Below the pieces are notes generated by a model. It saw nothing but the letters and a program-made list of their open reading frames with translations. It ran no database searches and was not told the DNA's origin. DNA of 64,000 bases from Pseudoneurospora amorphoporcata (taxonomy: Eukaryota > Ascomycota > Sordariomycetes > Sordariales > Sordariaceae), in contig MU859069.1 of assembly GCA_033297205.1 (NCBI GenBank), positions 124,001 through 188,000 on the forward strand. The letters are read 5' to 3'. Of the stretch, positions 20,301-28,040 are shown piece by piece. Numbering within the stretch: the first letter of the stretch is position 1; each line of letters opens with the position of its first letter. The translations under genes and the position numbers were made by a program.

Positions 20301-23231
20301 AGTTGGACCTACGCCACCCCAGTCGCCGGTATTGCTGGGTGGTCTGTTGCTGGGTGGCCTGTTACCTTGGTTCGAACCTCCGTTGTTCCAGTTGCCACCG
20401 CTATTACTGGGTGGTTTGTTGTTGTGGCTGCTCCCCTGGTTGGAACCACCGTTGTTCCCACCGCTGTTACTAGGAGGCTTGTTACCCTGATTCGAACCTC
20501 CGTTCCAACCATTGTTCCCACTGTTGCTAGGCGGCCTGTTTCCCTGGTTAGAGCCTCCTCCCTGGCCATTGTTGCTGGGAGGCTTGTTGCCTTGGTTAGA
20601 GCCTCCGCAGTTGTTGCAGCTGCCGCCGCTATTGGTGGGCGGTTTGTTGTGGTTGTTGCTGCCCTGGTTGGACCCAACGTTATTCCCACCGCTGTTACTT
20701 GGAGGCTTGTTGCCCAAGTTCGACCCTCCGCCCGAGCCATTATTGCCACTGTTGCTGGGCGGCCTGTTTCCCTGGTTAGAGCCTCCGTTGTTCCAGCCAC
20801 TACCGCTATTGCTGGGCGGCTTGTTGTTGTTGCTGCCGTTGTTTGAGCCGCAGTTGTTACAACCGCCGTTGTTACTGGGGGGCTTGTTGCCCTGGTTGGA
20901 GCCTCCTCCATTTTTCCAACTGCCACCACTATTGCTAGGCGGCTTGTTTACTTGGTTTGAACCATTCTTGGAGCCTGCGTTGCTGGGCGGCTTGTCGTTG
21001 CCTCCAGTACAGTCTGCACTCCAGCCATTGCCATCACCAGTTCCCGGACCGACATTACCACCTCCGTTATTATCCTGGTCTCCGCCACCCCAATCGTCAC
21101 CACCAAAGCCGTTGTTATTGTCGTTGTTGATGTTATTGTTATAGTTGTCATTATTGTTGGTAGTGTCGTTGTTGCTGTTGTTCTGGTCTCCGTCCCCCGT
21201 ACAGTCGGCACCCCAGGCAGGAGCATTAAATCCAGGGCCAACATCTCCACCGCCATTGTTGTCGTTCTGATTACTATTATCCCAGCCACCACCATTGTTG
21301 TCGTTTTGATCACCACCTCCACCCCAGGCATCACCGCCGTTGTTATCATTGTTGCCGTTGTTCTGATCACCACCTTCGCCCCAAGCATCACCATTGTTGT
21401 TGTTGTTGTTATTGGTGTCATTGTTGTCGTCTTGACCAGCACCAAAGCCAGGGAGATCGCCAAAGCCGAAGGTCTCTTCCGCAGCAGGAGTCTGGCCAGA
21501 ATTCGCATCGTTCTTATCGTTGTTCTTGTTCTCCTTGTCCTTTCCCTTCTTGTTGTTTTTGTTGTGATTGCCCTTATTGACCTGAGCAACGCCGGTGCGA
21601 ACGAGTTCCTGGTGCCGTTTTATGACCTCCTTCTTGTTCCGACCGATGGCTTTGCCGATATTGGCCCATGATTCACCACCTTCCTTCATGCCGAGAAGCA
21701 TGGCATCTTGGGAAGGCGTCCAGTCGTCATCTGCTTTGCCCGCTGGGGTTTCTTTGGGCTTCTCAGCCACGGTCGTCTCCACGTCGGTGGTCTCGGCTTC
21801 GGTTGTCGCGGCTTCAGTCGTTTCAGCTTCGGTGGTTTCGACTTCGGTTGTCTCTGCGGGGTCAGAGGATTCAACTTCGACCTTTTTCTTTGACTTGTTT
21901 TTTTCCTTCTCGATCGACTTGGTCTGGTTTTGGCCCTTGCCCTTCCCCTTCTGAGCTTTTTCCGGTATGGGCTCCGCGTCCGTAGTGGCGTCGTCAGTAA
22001 TCTCAGCTTCATCGGTAGTCTCGAATGAAACCTTCTTAGTCTTCGCTTTGTCGCTGGCCTTGCTATGAACTTCAGACTTCCTTCCCTTCGTGGAGGAACG
22101 CGACTTGATGTGTGTTGTGTCGGCTTCGTCGGATGATTCAACTGTGACAGTCGTCTTTTTGCCCTTTCGAGTGGTCTCGGTGACGGTAACACGGTTTTTG
22201 CTCTTGGCCTTCCTCGGAGGAGACAGCTCGGGTTCTGACATCGACTCAACTGCTGACTCTTCCTCTTCGTTTGAAGCCTCCAGCACAGCTTTCCGCTTGC
22301 CTTTTTTGTCCCGTGTCTCGATCTTGACCTTAGCACTTCCTACTTTCTTCGATGAAGCATTGGGTTTCTTCTTCGATTTCGATCTGGAACGTAGCTCAAC
22401 ACTGGTTGACTCAACATCTGATGACTCGGAATCTGCTGTGGCGTCATCTGTCTCTTCGTCAGAAGACTCGACCTTGCTTCTCTCTTTGGTTTTGATCCGG
22501 TGTTCGAGCTTCTTCGTCTTCGTTGGGCGGTGTGACTCGACATCAGATGACGAATCGTCTGTTGTATCAGCAGTTGTGACTTCGACTTTGCGAGTGCCCT
22601 TTTTGGAGGAGCTCTTGGTTTTGATACGAATTTCTGATGCTTTCCTGGAGGAAGACGATGACTTCTTTGACATTGATTTTGATTTGCTGTGGGGAGAGGC
22701 GTAGCTAGCTTCGTAATCGTCCGAGTCGCTGTGTTCATAACTGATGGCCTTCTTCGGCACAACCTTGGAGCCTTCGCCATTCTTCCTCCGGTCCAACATT
22801 GCTTCGAGCCAGCCAGTTGGAACGTCTTCAGGATTATTGAAGACCAGAGGCGGAGGCCTAATGGTGAACTTTTCGACTCTCTCTTCCTCGTAAGTGAGGA
22901 ATGGCCTTGACCCCACGACTGTTCCTGAGGAACCTTCGGTTTGGCGCCGTTGCTTCGCGGTGTGCGTCAGGGATCTTTCGTCTCCTGAAGTGCCAACTTC
23001 CATATCGGAGGTGTTGTCCTTCTTGCTGGCCAGGACCAGGGATTGATCCGACTTTCCGGACTTGCGATCGCGCTCAACTTTGAGGTCGAGCACCCGATGA
23101 GGCTTCTTGCCGACGACTGCGGGGCCGCCAGCAAGCCAGCTAGTCAGGGAGACCGTGTATTCGCCATGCTTCAAAATGCTCGCTGGTGACCGGTCAACTT
23201 CTTTGCCCTTCTTCCGGCCGGACGGAGCCAT
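17307..23231 (-). CDS. Giant Myb/SANT-domain protein with PPSN/Gly-Asn repeats
   Basis: Uninterrupted 1,974-codon frame with a good ATG. Order of regions: a basic N-terminus (MAPSGRKKGKEVDRSPASIL); a folded-looking segment (about 115-155, KFTIRPPPLVFNNPEDVPTG); a long Ser/Thr/Glu/Lys region with repeated VESSDE-type acidic clusters and an ETTEAETTEA tract (about 170-495); one Myb/SANT-like helix-turn-helix (about 497-545, DDDWTPSQDAMLLGMKEGGE then GRNKKEVIKRHQEL); an Asn/Gly/Asp region; the PPSN repeat block (about 745-1250); a coiled coil (about 1270-1325, EKEISRKDKEIQALKERVSE); a mixed low-complexity region; and a structured C-terminus (about 1850-1974, SLRDCWVLIALHDQYDRSS). It is probably a nuclear chromatin- or DNA-associated protein prone to condensation (inference). 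The family is not recognised. Confidence 0.8.
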   Translation of the reverse strand: MAPSGRKKGKEVDRSPASILKHGEYTVSLTSWLAGGPAVVGKKPHRVLDLKVERDRKSGKSDQSLVLASKKDNTSDMEVGTSGDERSLTHTAKQRRQTEGSSGTVVGSRPFLTYEEERVEKFTIRPPPLVFNNPEDVPTGWLEAMLDRRKNGEGSKVVPKKAISYEHSDSDDYEASYASPHSKSKSMSKKSSSSSRKASEIRIKTKSSSKKGTRKVEVTTADTTDDSSSDVESHRPTKTKKLEHRIKTKERSKVESSDEETDDATADSESSDVESTSVELRSRSKSKKKPNASSKKVGSAKVKIETRDKKGKRKAVLEASNEEEESAVESMSEPELSPPRKAKSKNRVTVTETTRKGKKTTVTVESSDEADTTHIKSRSSTKGRKSEVHSKASDKAKTKKVSFETTDEAEITDDATTDAEPIPEKAQKGKGKGQNQTKSIEKEKNKSKKKVEVESSDPAETTEVETTEAETTEAATTEAETTDVETTVAEKPKETPAGKADDDWTPSQDAMLLGMKEGGESWANIGKAIGRNKKEVIKRHQELVRTGVAQVNKGNHNKNNKKGKDKENKNNDKNDANSGQTPAAEETFGFGDLPGFGAGQDDNNDTNNNNNNNGDAWGEGGDQNNGNNDNNGGDAWGGGGDQNDNNGGGWDNSNQNDNNGGGDVGPGFNAPAWGADCTGDGDQNNSNNDTTNNNDNYNNNINNDNNNGFGGDDWGGGDQDNNGGGNVGPGTGDGNGWSADCTGGNDKPPSNAGSKNGSNQVNKPPSNSGGSWKNGGGSNQGNKPPSNNGGCNNCGSNNGSNNNKPPSNSGSGWNNGGSNQGNRPPSNSGNNGSGGGSNLGNKPPSNSGGNNVGSNQGSNNHNKPPTNSGGSCNNCGGSNQGNKPPSNNGQGGGSNQGNRPPSNSGNNGWNGGSNQGNKPPSNSGGNNGGSNQGSSHNNKPPSNSGGNWNNGGSNQGNRPPSNRPPSNTGDWGGVGPTQDNNGGWPSGSNQGNKPPSNSGGWNNNGGSNHGNNHNTKPPSNSGSSNHGGNNNPPSNSGNRGPSSNSGNKPPSNNGDWGNSGLGQDNNDGWGSGWNQGNNNNNGGWASGSNQGNHNYNKPPSNAGSARGSNHGHPPSNNGGGGWGSSSNSGNRPPSNSGNTKPTSNDGWGGGSNYGRPPSNSGGGWGSSSNSGNKPPSNKPPSNNTDWNQGPVFGDGWAADCTKPPSNNGGGWGGGGSNQGNNPPSNSGGGGWGSSSNDGFFKPPSNNSDGGSNRASGSGSQKGDHDPKANKSMEKEISRKDKEIQALKERVSEEKFQRLDAEVLVLKMENMANKLLLLENQNKQQHPEKGMDMDMGWNTGGSDNNWRPPSAAAGSVRGDNKPSDGWKSRPASGEKWGVAQQNPDYKLPSNSGWGPRDFVPPLQGISNPPTPSNNNAPPPGTPKSWEYGSPTESERIRTAKKVEGWKGSISLPHLPEEKGEWGTAEGGWPAISTPPEVKELRLREKALDKITRGRSPAARSSASAKDWKQGLTRVDEEPVDKGYDMWKKPSSNNGKPGRNAGHKSAGNFNNNNRPSGEQYGWNSGPNAAAAGNGNDWDRGLDRVSTPSFKAPEKDEWAGGMARNDEPRSNKPPSNKGDWTPGLGAAAGWKADCTKAPSNSGWAAGSNHGNDNKPISDAGSAAGSNHGKPPSNNGGWGNYGRITGDPKNNNKAPGSDGSNPFKGGLPPWAANCTEPWDGTKPANNNADKEDNQNALNIHTVTDLPGYNRDVAPTGLSGFPPVVDHYHAPVPVHPKTPTPYSGPPGRYPSTPYADTPHPPGYLTNTQAHTTILPLYNHPPHDQYPSRDDFAPWNTWDTDAPKPATTKTKPPGGPSYQAGQRSAQCSRTSLSEEDVQSLYRQVIFNAMSSRQPLPQPKPDRDFSLRDCWVLIALHDQYDRSSASKEKWFDLQAKFASATGGRMVDPKVLRAKVKEGEREAKIVEGWADDEVGGAYRRSK
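19485..20995 (-). repeat. Coding tandem repeat block: PPSN units
   Basis: About 25 degenerate units of roughly 12-25 residues, each built on [KR]PPSN[SN]GG followed by Gly/Asn/Trp/Ser spacers such as GWNNGGSNQGN. At DNA level the unit core on the plus strand resembles GTTGCTGGGCGGCTTGTT, with synonymous and length variation between copies. Two more PPSN copies lie outside the block towards the C-terminus (about 18215 and 18390), with several decayed relatives. Confidence 0.9.
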
Positions 23232-24242
23232 CTTGAAATAATATGGGAACGCTGGTGGGTGTCGCTAGACTTGATTGCAAGGTGAGAATAATATCGTTTT
23301 TCGAGTAAAAAAGGCTGAGCACTTGTCAGCGATGATTAGAGGATGGGGGAAACAGATCGGGGTACCAGACTTGTGGTGTCTTGATCGAAAATGAATTGAT
23401 GAGCTTGTCGAGTGATGGTTTGAGTGCAGTTTCGAGAAGGAGGGGTAATGAGTAGGAGGAAATCAGAATGCCAGGCAACTTTTAAAAGGACTGCGTGGGC
23501 GATGGTGTTCTCAGGTTGCAAGATCGGTGCCAGTTTGCACAGGAAGCACGGCTTTGAACTGCCTGCAGTCCTGATGTATGTTCGCCCGCTTGGTCGCAAA
23601 TGATGGAAGGTGAAGGATGAAGATGAATGGCAGGGGAATACTCAAAGGTCACCAGCTTGCAAGTCCGCAGGTTGCCATGGAAACCGACGCTGTCCAGTGT
23701 CGTCCTCACCCCGTCCCAAATTCGAACTACTTTCATCCCATGTCATCCTGGACAAACCACCGGTCAAGATATCCGACCCCATGCAAAGACGATTAAAGAT
23801 AAACCTAAACAAGAGTCTGGAAGACCTTGCTCAAGCATCCGACTCTCCATATTCAACGGGCTACATCGAAACATGGTATGTCGAAGAAGAAAAAGGTTGT
23901 CGTTGTTATATGGTTGCACACGCAAACCGTGGGGTGACGTTGGGAAAGGTGTAAAGCCGCATTCCGGATTCCGTTCGAACGGGGGTCTCCCGTGCTCTTA
24001 TCTCTGCTGACTCATCTGGTGTGGCCCCCATTGTCCCCCTGGGAAAGATATCCACTCATATGAAAAGGCAGAGACCCTGAAAGGATCAGCACTTCAGCTG
24101 GGACTCATCCTTTGCTATTTCATGTTCCTTGTGTCTTTGCCTCTTGTCGGTTCATATATCTTTTGATCCTTTTCTCCTGTCATTATTAAGCATCAGCATC
24201 GGATTTTTACACACAGTTTTCTGGACGAAAGACTTACCCTCC
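23232..24242. other. Divergent promoter region
   Basis: 1.01 kb between the start of the giant repeat gene (minus) and the DUF4202 gene (plus). A TGACTCA site, the consensus of Gcn4/CPC1-type bZIP regulators, lies at about 24008-24014, some 230 bases before the DUF4202 start; a single 7-mer is weak evidence. No coding sequence was recognised. Confidence 0.45.
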
Positions 24243-24959
24243 ATGGAAGAAATCAACCCCCTTCCCGCCAACTACCACCAAGCCCTCAAGCTTATCGACG
24301 AGGCCCACGCCCGGGATCCGAGATCGGTCGATAGGGAGTCCGGTTCTGTGCCGTTCGAGCTCGATTATGCCCAACACATGACACGGTGGTTGGCGTTGCG
24401 GGAACCTGAAGCGTCACCCGTTTTGCAGCTTGCATGCCGGGCTCAACATTTCCGACGGTTCGTATTCATCATCATCATCATCATGAACTTCCCTTGTTTG
24501 CTGATCATATATATGACCCCTTTTCTCACACACATTGCCAAAACACAAAACAGATGGGAAATCCCGCGAAGCAGCTACCCCATGACTCGGCCCGGATATC
24601 TCACGTGGCGCGCCAAGCTCAAGTCTCAAGCGGCCAAGCAGGTGGCCGAGTTGCTCGCCGACGCCTCCATCCAGCCTCCGCTGAGCCAGGAGGAGATCGA
24701 CCGGGTGGCCGCCCTGGTAAGGAAGGAGGATCTCAAGACCGATAGCGACACGCAGGTGCTGGAGGATGTCGCCTGCCTGGTGTTCCTGGACGAGCAGTTC
24801 GACGACTTTGAGAAGCGGCCGGATATCGACGAGGAGAAAATGGTGGGCATCTTGAGGAAGACTTGGGGCAAGATGAGCCCGTCTGGTCATGCGCTGGCCC
24901 TCCAGATGCACCTGAGCGAGCGGGCTAAGATCCTGATCGAAAAGGCTTTGGGGGCTTAA
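24243..24959 (+). CDS. DUF4202 family protein
   Basis: Exons are 24243-24457 and 24554-24959 (206 residues). The junction is phase 2 and restores AQHFRRWEIPRSSYPMTRPGY, the most conserved block of the family. The N-terminus (NPLPANYHQALKLIDEAHAR) and the C-terminal blocks (KTDSDTQVLEDVACLVFLDE, ILRKTWGKMSPSGHALAL) also match. DUF4202 proteins occur in bacteria and fungi; they are helical and carry His/Asp/Glu residues reminiscent of HD-type metal sites, but no reaction is established to my knowledge. The start is the only ATG fitting the family N-terminus (ccctccATGG); the frame is open further upstream but lacks an ATG. An ATC/CAT microsatellite sits inside the intron. Confidence 0.9.
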   Translation: MEEINPLPANYHQALKLIDEAHARDPRSVDRESGSVPFELDYAQHMTRWLALREPEASPVLQLACRAQHFRRFVFIIIIIMNFPCLLIIYMTPFLTHIAKTQNRWEIPRSSYPMTRPGYLTWRAKLKSQAAKQVAELLADASIQPPLSQEEIDRVAALVRKEDLKTDSDTQVLEDVACLVFLDEQFDDFEKRPDIDEEKMVGILRKTWGKMSPSGHALALQMHLSERAKILIEKALGA

Positions 24960-25564
24960 AAATGGAGGTTGACGCGGCAAATAAAGGAAACAGGAATGAA
25001 TATTCAAATGGAGGTTCAAATAGTTGTGGACAACACTTGATATCGCGTGTTTGCATGAAAGCTTGTAAAGTGCCGACGGAGAGCGTTGAGAGGCTGGAGG
25101 TAGCGTCCGGGGGAAGCTTTTTATTATATGAATGGGGACAACAGGCCTGTTAATGCATTCTCTGCTCAACATGTACCTACAGCACCCAGTTGGCTTCAGG
25201 TAGGCGGCATTAGTCGCCAGGGACTGCCAGGGCCTAAACAAATGACCCACTTCCCCAGTGCCGACCGAACAACCCCACTCTTTTCCGGAGCGGGGGATTG
25301 GTTGATTCCGGCCGGGTCTCGGCCGTTTGAGGTGGTCTATACAGTAAGCTCGGGCCCAATTCCCCCGAGTTTGTGTCTTTTTTGTCTCGGTCTTGTGTTG
25401 CTATAAGACCCGATACGCAAATGGCTTTAAATCCAAGCTGATGGAATGTCTTGATTTCTGTCCCTCCCCTCCGCTCCCATCTGCACCGTCACCATAAAAA
25501 CAACCACCATCACCATCTTCAACGGCATTAACATCACCATCAGCATCACTGTCATATACAAAAA
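24960..25564. other. Spacer between tandem plus-strand genes
   Basis: 605 bases holding the 3' UTR of the DUF4202 gene and the promoter and leader of the hydroxy-acid oxidase gene. CAC/ATC-rich repeats at about 25495-25560 lie in the leader just before the start. No gene was seen. Confidence 0.5.
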
Positions 25565-26836
25565 ATGACGATTCCTCTTACAGAAACAACCATCACTCCC
25601 CCTCACAACCTCCCGTCCCAAAAACCCCCCCTCCATACCCTCCTCTCAACGCACGACTTCGCCCACGCCGCCTCCCTCACCTTCCCCCCAAAAACTCACG
25701 CCTTCGTCACCTCCGCCGCCACCGACCTAGTCACCCACCGCTCCAACTCCCACACCTACAGTCTTATAACCCTTCGCCCTCGCATTCTCCGCGACGTTTC
25801 CTCCGTCTCCATCCACACCACCATCTTAGGAGAACCCGTCTCCTCACCCATCTTCGCCGCCGCCACTTCTCTGGGGATAACAGTCCACCCCGAGGGCGAG
25901 AAGGAAATCGGAAGGGCATGTAAAAAGTTGGGGGTGGGGATGACGGTTAGTACTAGTGCTAGTTTTAGTGTGGGGGAGATTGCTGATGCTGTGCGCGATT
26001 GCGAGGTGGAGGGGGATGCGGTACAAAAGGAGATTCCCCTGTGGTTCCAACTCTACGTTGGCAAAGACCGGAGCAAATCCGAGGGCTTACTGAAGCAGGC
26101 GGTGGAGGCCGGCGTGAAGGCAGTTTTCTTGACCGTTGATGCGCCCGTCCCTGGAAAAAGGGAGGCAGACGAAAGAATTTCTGCGAGCGAAGCGGGAGCT
26201 GTAGTAGGGGTGGTGCCGATGACGGGCGAGAAGGCGGAGAACGATAAATCTGGAGGCGGGCTGGGCAAGATCACGGACAAGTTTCTGGATGCAAGCATTA
26301 ACTGGGGGGATATTCCTTGGTTGAGAACATGTTTGCCGGAGAGTGTGAAGCTTGTTTTGAAGGGGGTGCAGACGGCTGCGGACGCGGTGAAGGCGATGGA
26401 GGCGGGCGTGGAGGGTATCGTGGTATCGAATCATGGGGGACGAAGCTTGGATACGGCGACACCGACGGTTTTGGTCTTGTTGGAGCTGCAGAGGTGTTGT
26501 CCGGAGGTCTTTGACAGGATAGAGGTGTTGATTGATGGAGGGGTGATGCGCGGGACGGATGTGTTTAAGGCGTTGTGTTTGGGGGTTAGTGGGGTGGGAA
26601 TTGGGAGGGGGATCTTGTATGGGCTTGGCTATGGAGAGGAAGGGGTGAGGAGGTATGTGGAGATATTGAATGATGAGTTGGAGACGACGATGAAGATGTG
26701 TGAGATTACGAGTCTGCATCAGGTACATCCGGGGTTGCTGAATACGAGGGCGGTTGATCACCTAGTGCCGGAGACGGTTGACGAGGAACATCCGTATGCG
26801 AAGTGGAGGCCTTCGATGAGGAAGAAGACGGTATAA
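25565..26836 (+). CDS. FMN-dependent alpha-hydroxy-acid oxidase/dehydrogenase
   Basis: TIM-barrel flavoprotein oxidising an L-2-hydroxy acid (lactate- or glycolate-like) to the 2-keto acid. 423 residues, no intron. Family motifs in order: LRPRILRDV (about 74-82), WFQLYVGKDR, TVDAPVPGKRE, VLKGV (flavin lysine), VVSNHGGRSLD (catalytic His 290, substrate Arg 293), LIDGGVMRGTDVFKAL and VGIGRGILYG. There is no cytochrome b5 domain, so it is unlike flavocytochrome b2. The residue aligned with the active-site Tyr 24 of plant glycolate oxidase is Phe 47 (HAFVTSAA in place of DYYASGA). A Gly/Lys-rich loop 4 segment is present (about 200-230). Substrate cannot be told. The gene changes from C-ending to G/T-ending codons near 25890. 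Confidence 0.88.
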   Translation: MTIPLTETTITPPHNLPSQKPPLHTLLSTHDFAHAASLTFPPKTHAFVTSAATDLVTHRSNSHTYSLITLRPRILRDVSSVSIHTTILGEPVSSPIFAAATSLGITVHPEGEKEIGRACKKLGVGMTVSTSASFSVGEIADAVRDCEVEGDAVQKEIPLWFQLYVGKDRSKSEGLLKQAVEAGVKAVFLTVDAPVPGKREADERISASEAGAVVGVVPMTGEKAENDKSGGGLGKITDKFLDASINWGDIPWLRTCLPESVKLVLKGVQTAADAVKAMEAGVEGIVVSNHGGRSLDTATPTVLVLLELQRCCPEVFDRIEVLIDGGVMRGTDVFKALCLGVSGVGIGRGILYGLGYGEEGVRRYVEILNDELETTMKMCEITSLHQVHPGLLNTRAVDHLVPETVDEEHPYAKWRPSMRKKTV

Positions 26837-27233
26837 GGATGTTGAGGGAAATTCTGCGAATCCGAGGTGGAATTCGAGACAACGTTCACAAGGCATGGTG
26901 GTGAACAACTTGATTCTAAACTCCTCTAAAGTCATACCAGGATAACAACTTGACAATTCTGCTTTTAATCATACGGCAACCTTCCGCAGCCCTCAATATT
27001 GTCAAAAAGCTATCACCCCAATCGCTTGGCATTGTTATCCTGAGTGCCTTTCCTTTTTTTTACCCTGATTAAGCCACTTGCCCCATCATGCGTTTGTTTA
27101 CTTCCCTCAGGGGCTCGCTAGCTCCAGTCTTCCCACCGTAATTGGATGCTAGATGGCATTCCCAACTCCACTCTTTATCTCCCATAATGTTCCGCATTGA
27201 TAAACGCGCTGCATACTATTAACCAATATCAAT
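26837..27233. other. Spacer before tRNA gene
   Basis: 397 bases: 3' UTR of the oxidase gene and upstream flank of the tRNA gene. AT-rich towards the tRNA. Nothing else was recognised. Confidence 0.5.
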
Positions 27234-27316
27234 GGTTGCGTGGCCCAGTGGTTAAGGCATCTGCTTTACAATTACGAAAACGCAGAGGATCGCAGGTTCG
27301 AGCCCTGCCGCGATCA
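27234..27316 (+). tRNA. tRNA-Val (anticodon UAC) with 10-base intron
   Basis: The cloverleaf can be folded by hand: acceptor stem GGTTGCG/CGCGATC (two G-U pairs), D arm from TGGCCCAGTGGTTAAGGC (A box), anticodon stem TCTGC/GCAGA, T arm GCAGG TTCGAGC CCTGC (B box GGTTCGAGCC), discriminator A. The anticodon loop reads TT-TAC-A, then the 10-base intron ATTACGAAAA (27271-27280), then C, so the intron sits one base 3' of the anticodon as in nuclear tRNAs. The exon core TCTGCTTTACACGCAGA is the pattern of eukaryotic tRNA-Val(UAC). Confidence 0.92.
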
Positions 27317-27317
27317 C

Positions 27318-27340
27318 TTTCTTTTTTTTCATTTTTTTTT
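27318..27340 (+). terminator. RNA polymerase III T-run terminator
   Basis: Two long T runs (27322-27329 and 27332-27340) directly follow the tRNA, the standard Pol III stop signal. Confidence 0.8.
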
Positions 27341-28040
27341 GCTTCGTTTCGTCACTTTTCGTCCCGTTCTTTGTTAAGTTTTGTTTCTTGGAACTTGCGT
27401 GAGATGCATAGTATAGTCAGTGTCTTTTGATTTCTTTAACGCATTCAAAAAGGTTATTTCAGACCACAAATGTCGATTTTTGATTTCATATATCAGAGAA
27501 TATCCACCATAATGCAACGATACAGCGTTTAAAGGTTCTTTCGGTATATTTTCTTTATTCCAGCAGATACCGCTTTTCCTTCTCTTACACGTCTGCGGTA
27601 GGCAATATGTTGTCGGGTGGGTTCATGTCCCCACCCCTCCCTTGTCTTGTCGTGTGGGTCCATGCCCTCACACCCTTCCTGTATTTTAGCCCTCCACACT
27701 TCTTTTCCTTTTCTGCTCTAGCCTTCTCTCCATAGCATATACACATCTACACATCGTTTTGCCCTCTAATCCAAGACAATATCATGTAGTAATTCACGAC
27801 TAGGAGCTTCGTCATTCCACAAAGAATCATGTCTTTTGACGACCACCAACACAATTTCTGCGCTTCGCTAATGCCAACTCTTTGATCCATGACTTCCGGA
27901 TTTCTCCTCGCCCAAAATTTGGCCATCTCCAAATCCCCCGTGCAATTCGTAAATATAGCCCCATGCTGTAAAACGACCTCCTCCGTCCACGACCCTATGT
28001 GTGCAAGCGATTCGATCACCCTTCTTCGACGTCGAAACTC
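27341..28040. other. Spacer between tRNA and MED5
   Basis: 700 bases containing the 3' flank of MED5 (minus strand). Near-duplicate phrases of about 30 bases around TGTCGGGTGGGTTCATGCC occur at about 27611-27640 and 27645-27672. No gene was recognised. Confidence 0.45.

Noticed and set aside
20193..21144. Several long frames on both strands inside the giant gene
   Set aside because: They are frame-shifted or antisense shadows of the PPSN repeat (repeat-driven Pro/Leu- or Thr/Ala-rich strings), not independent genes.
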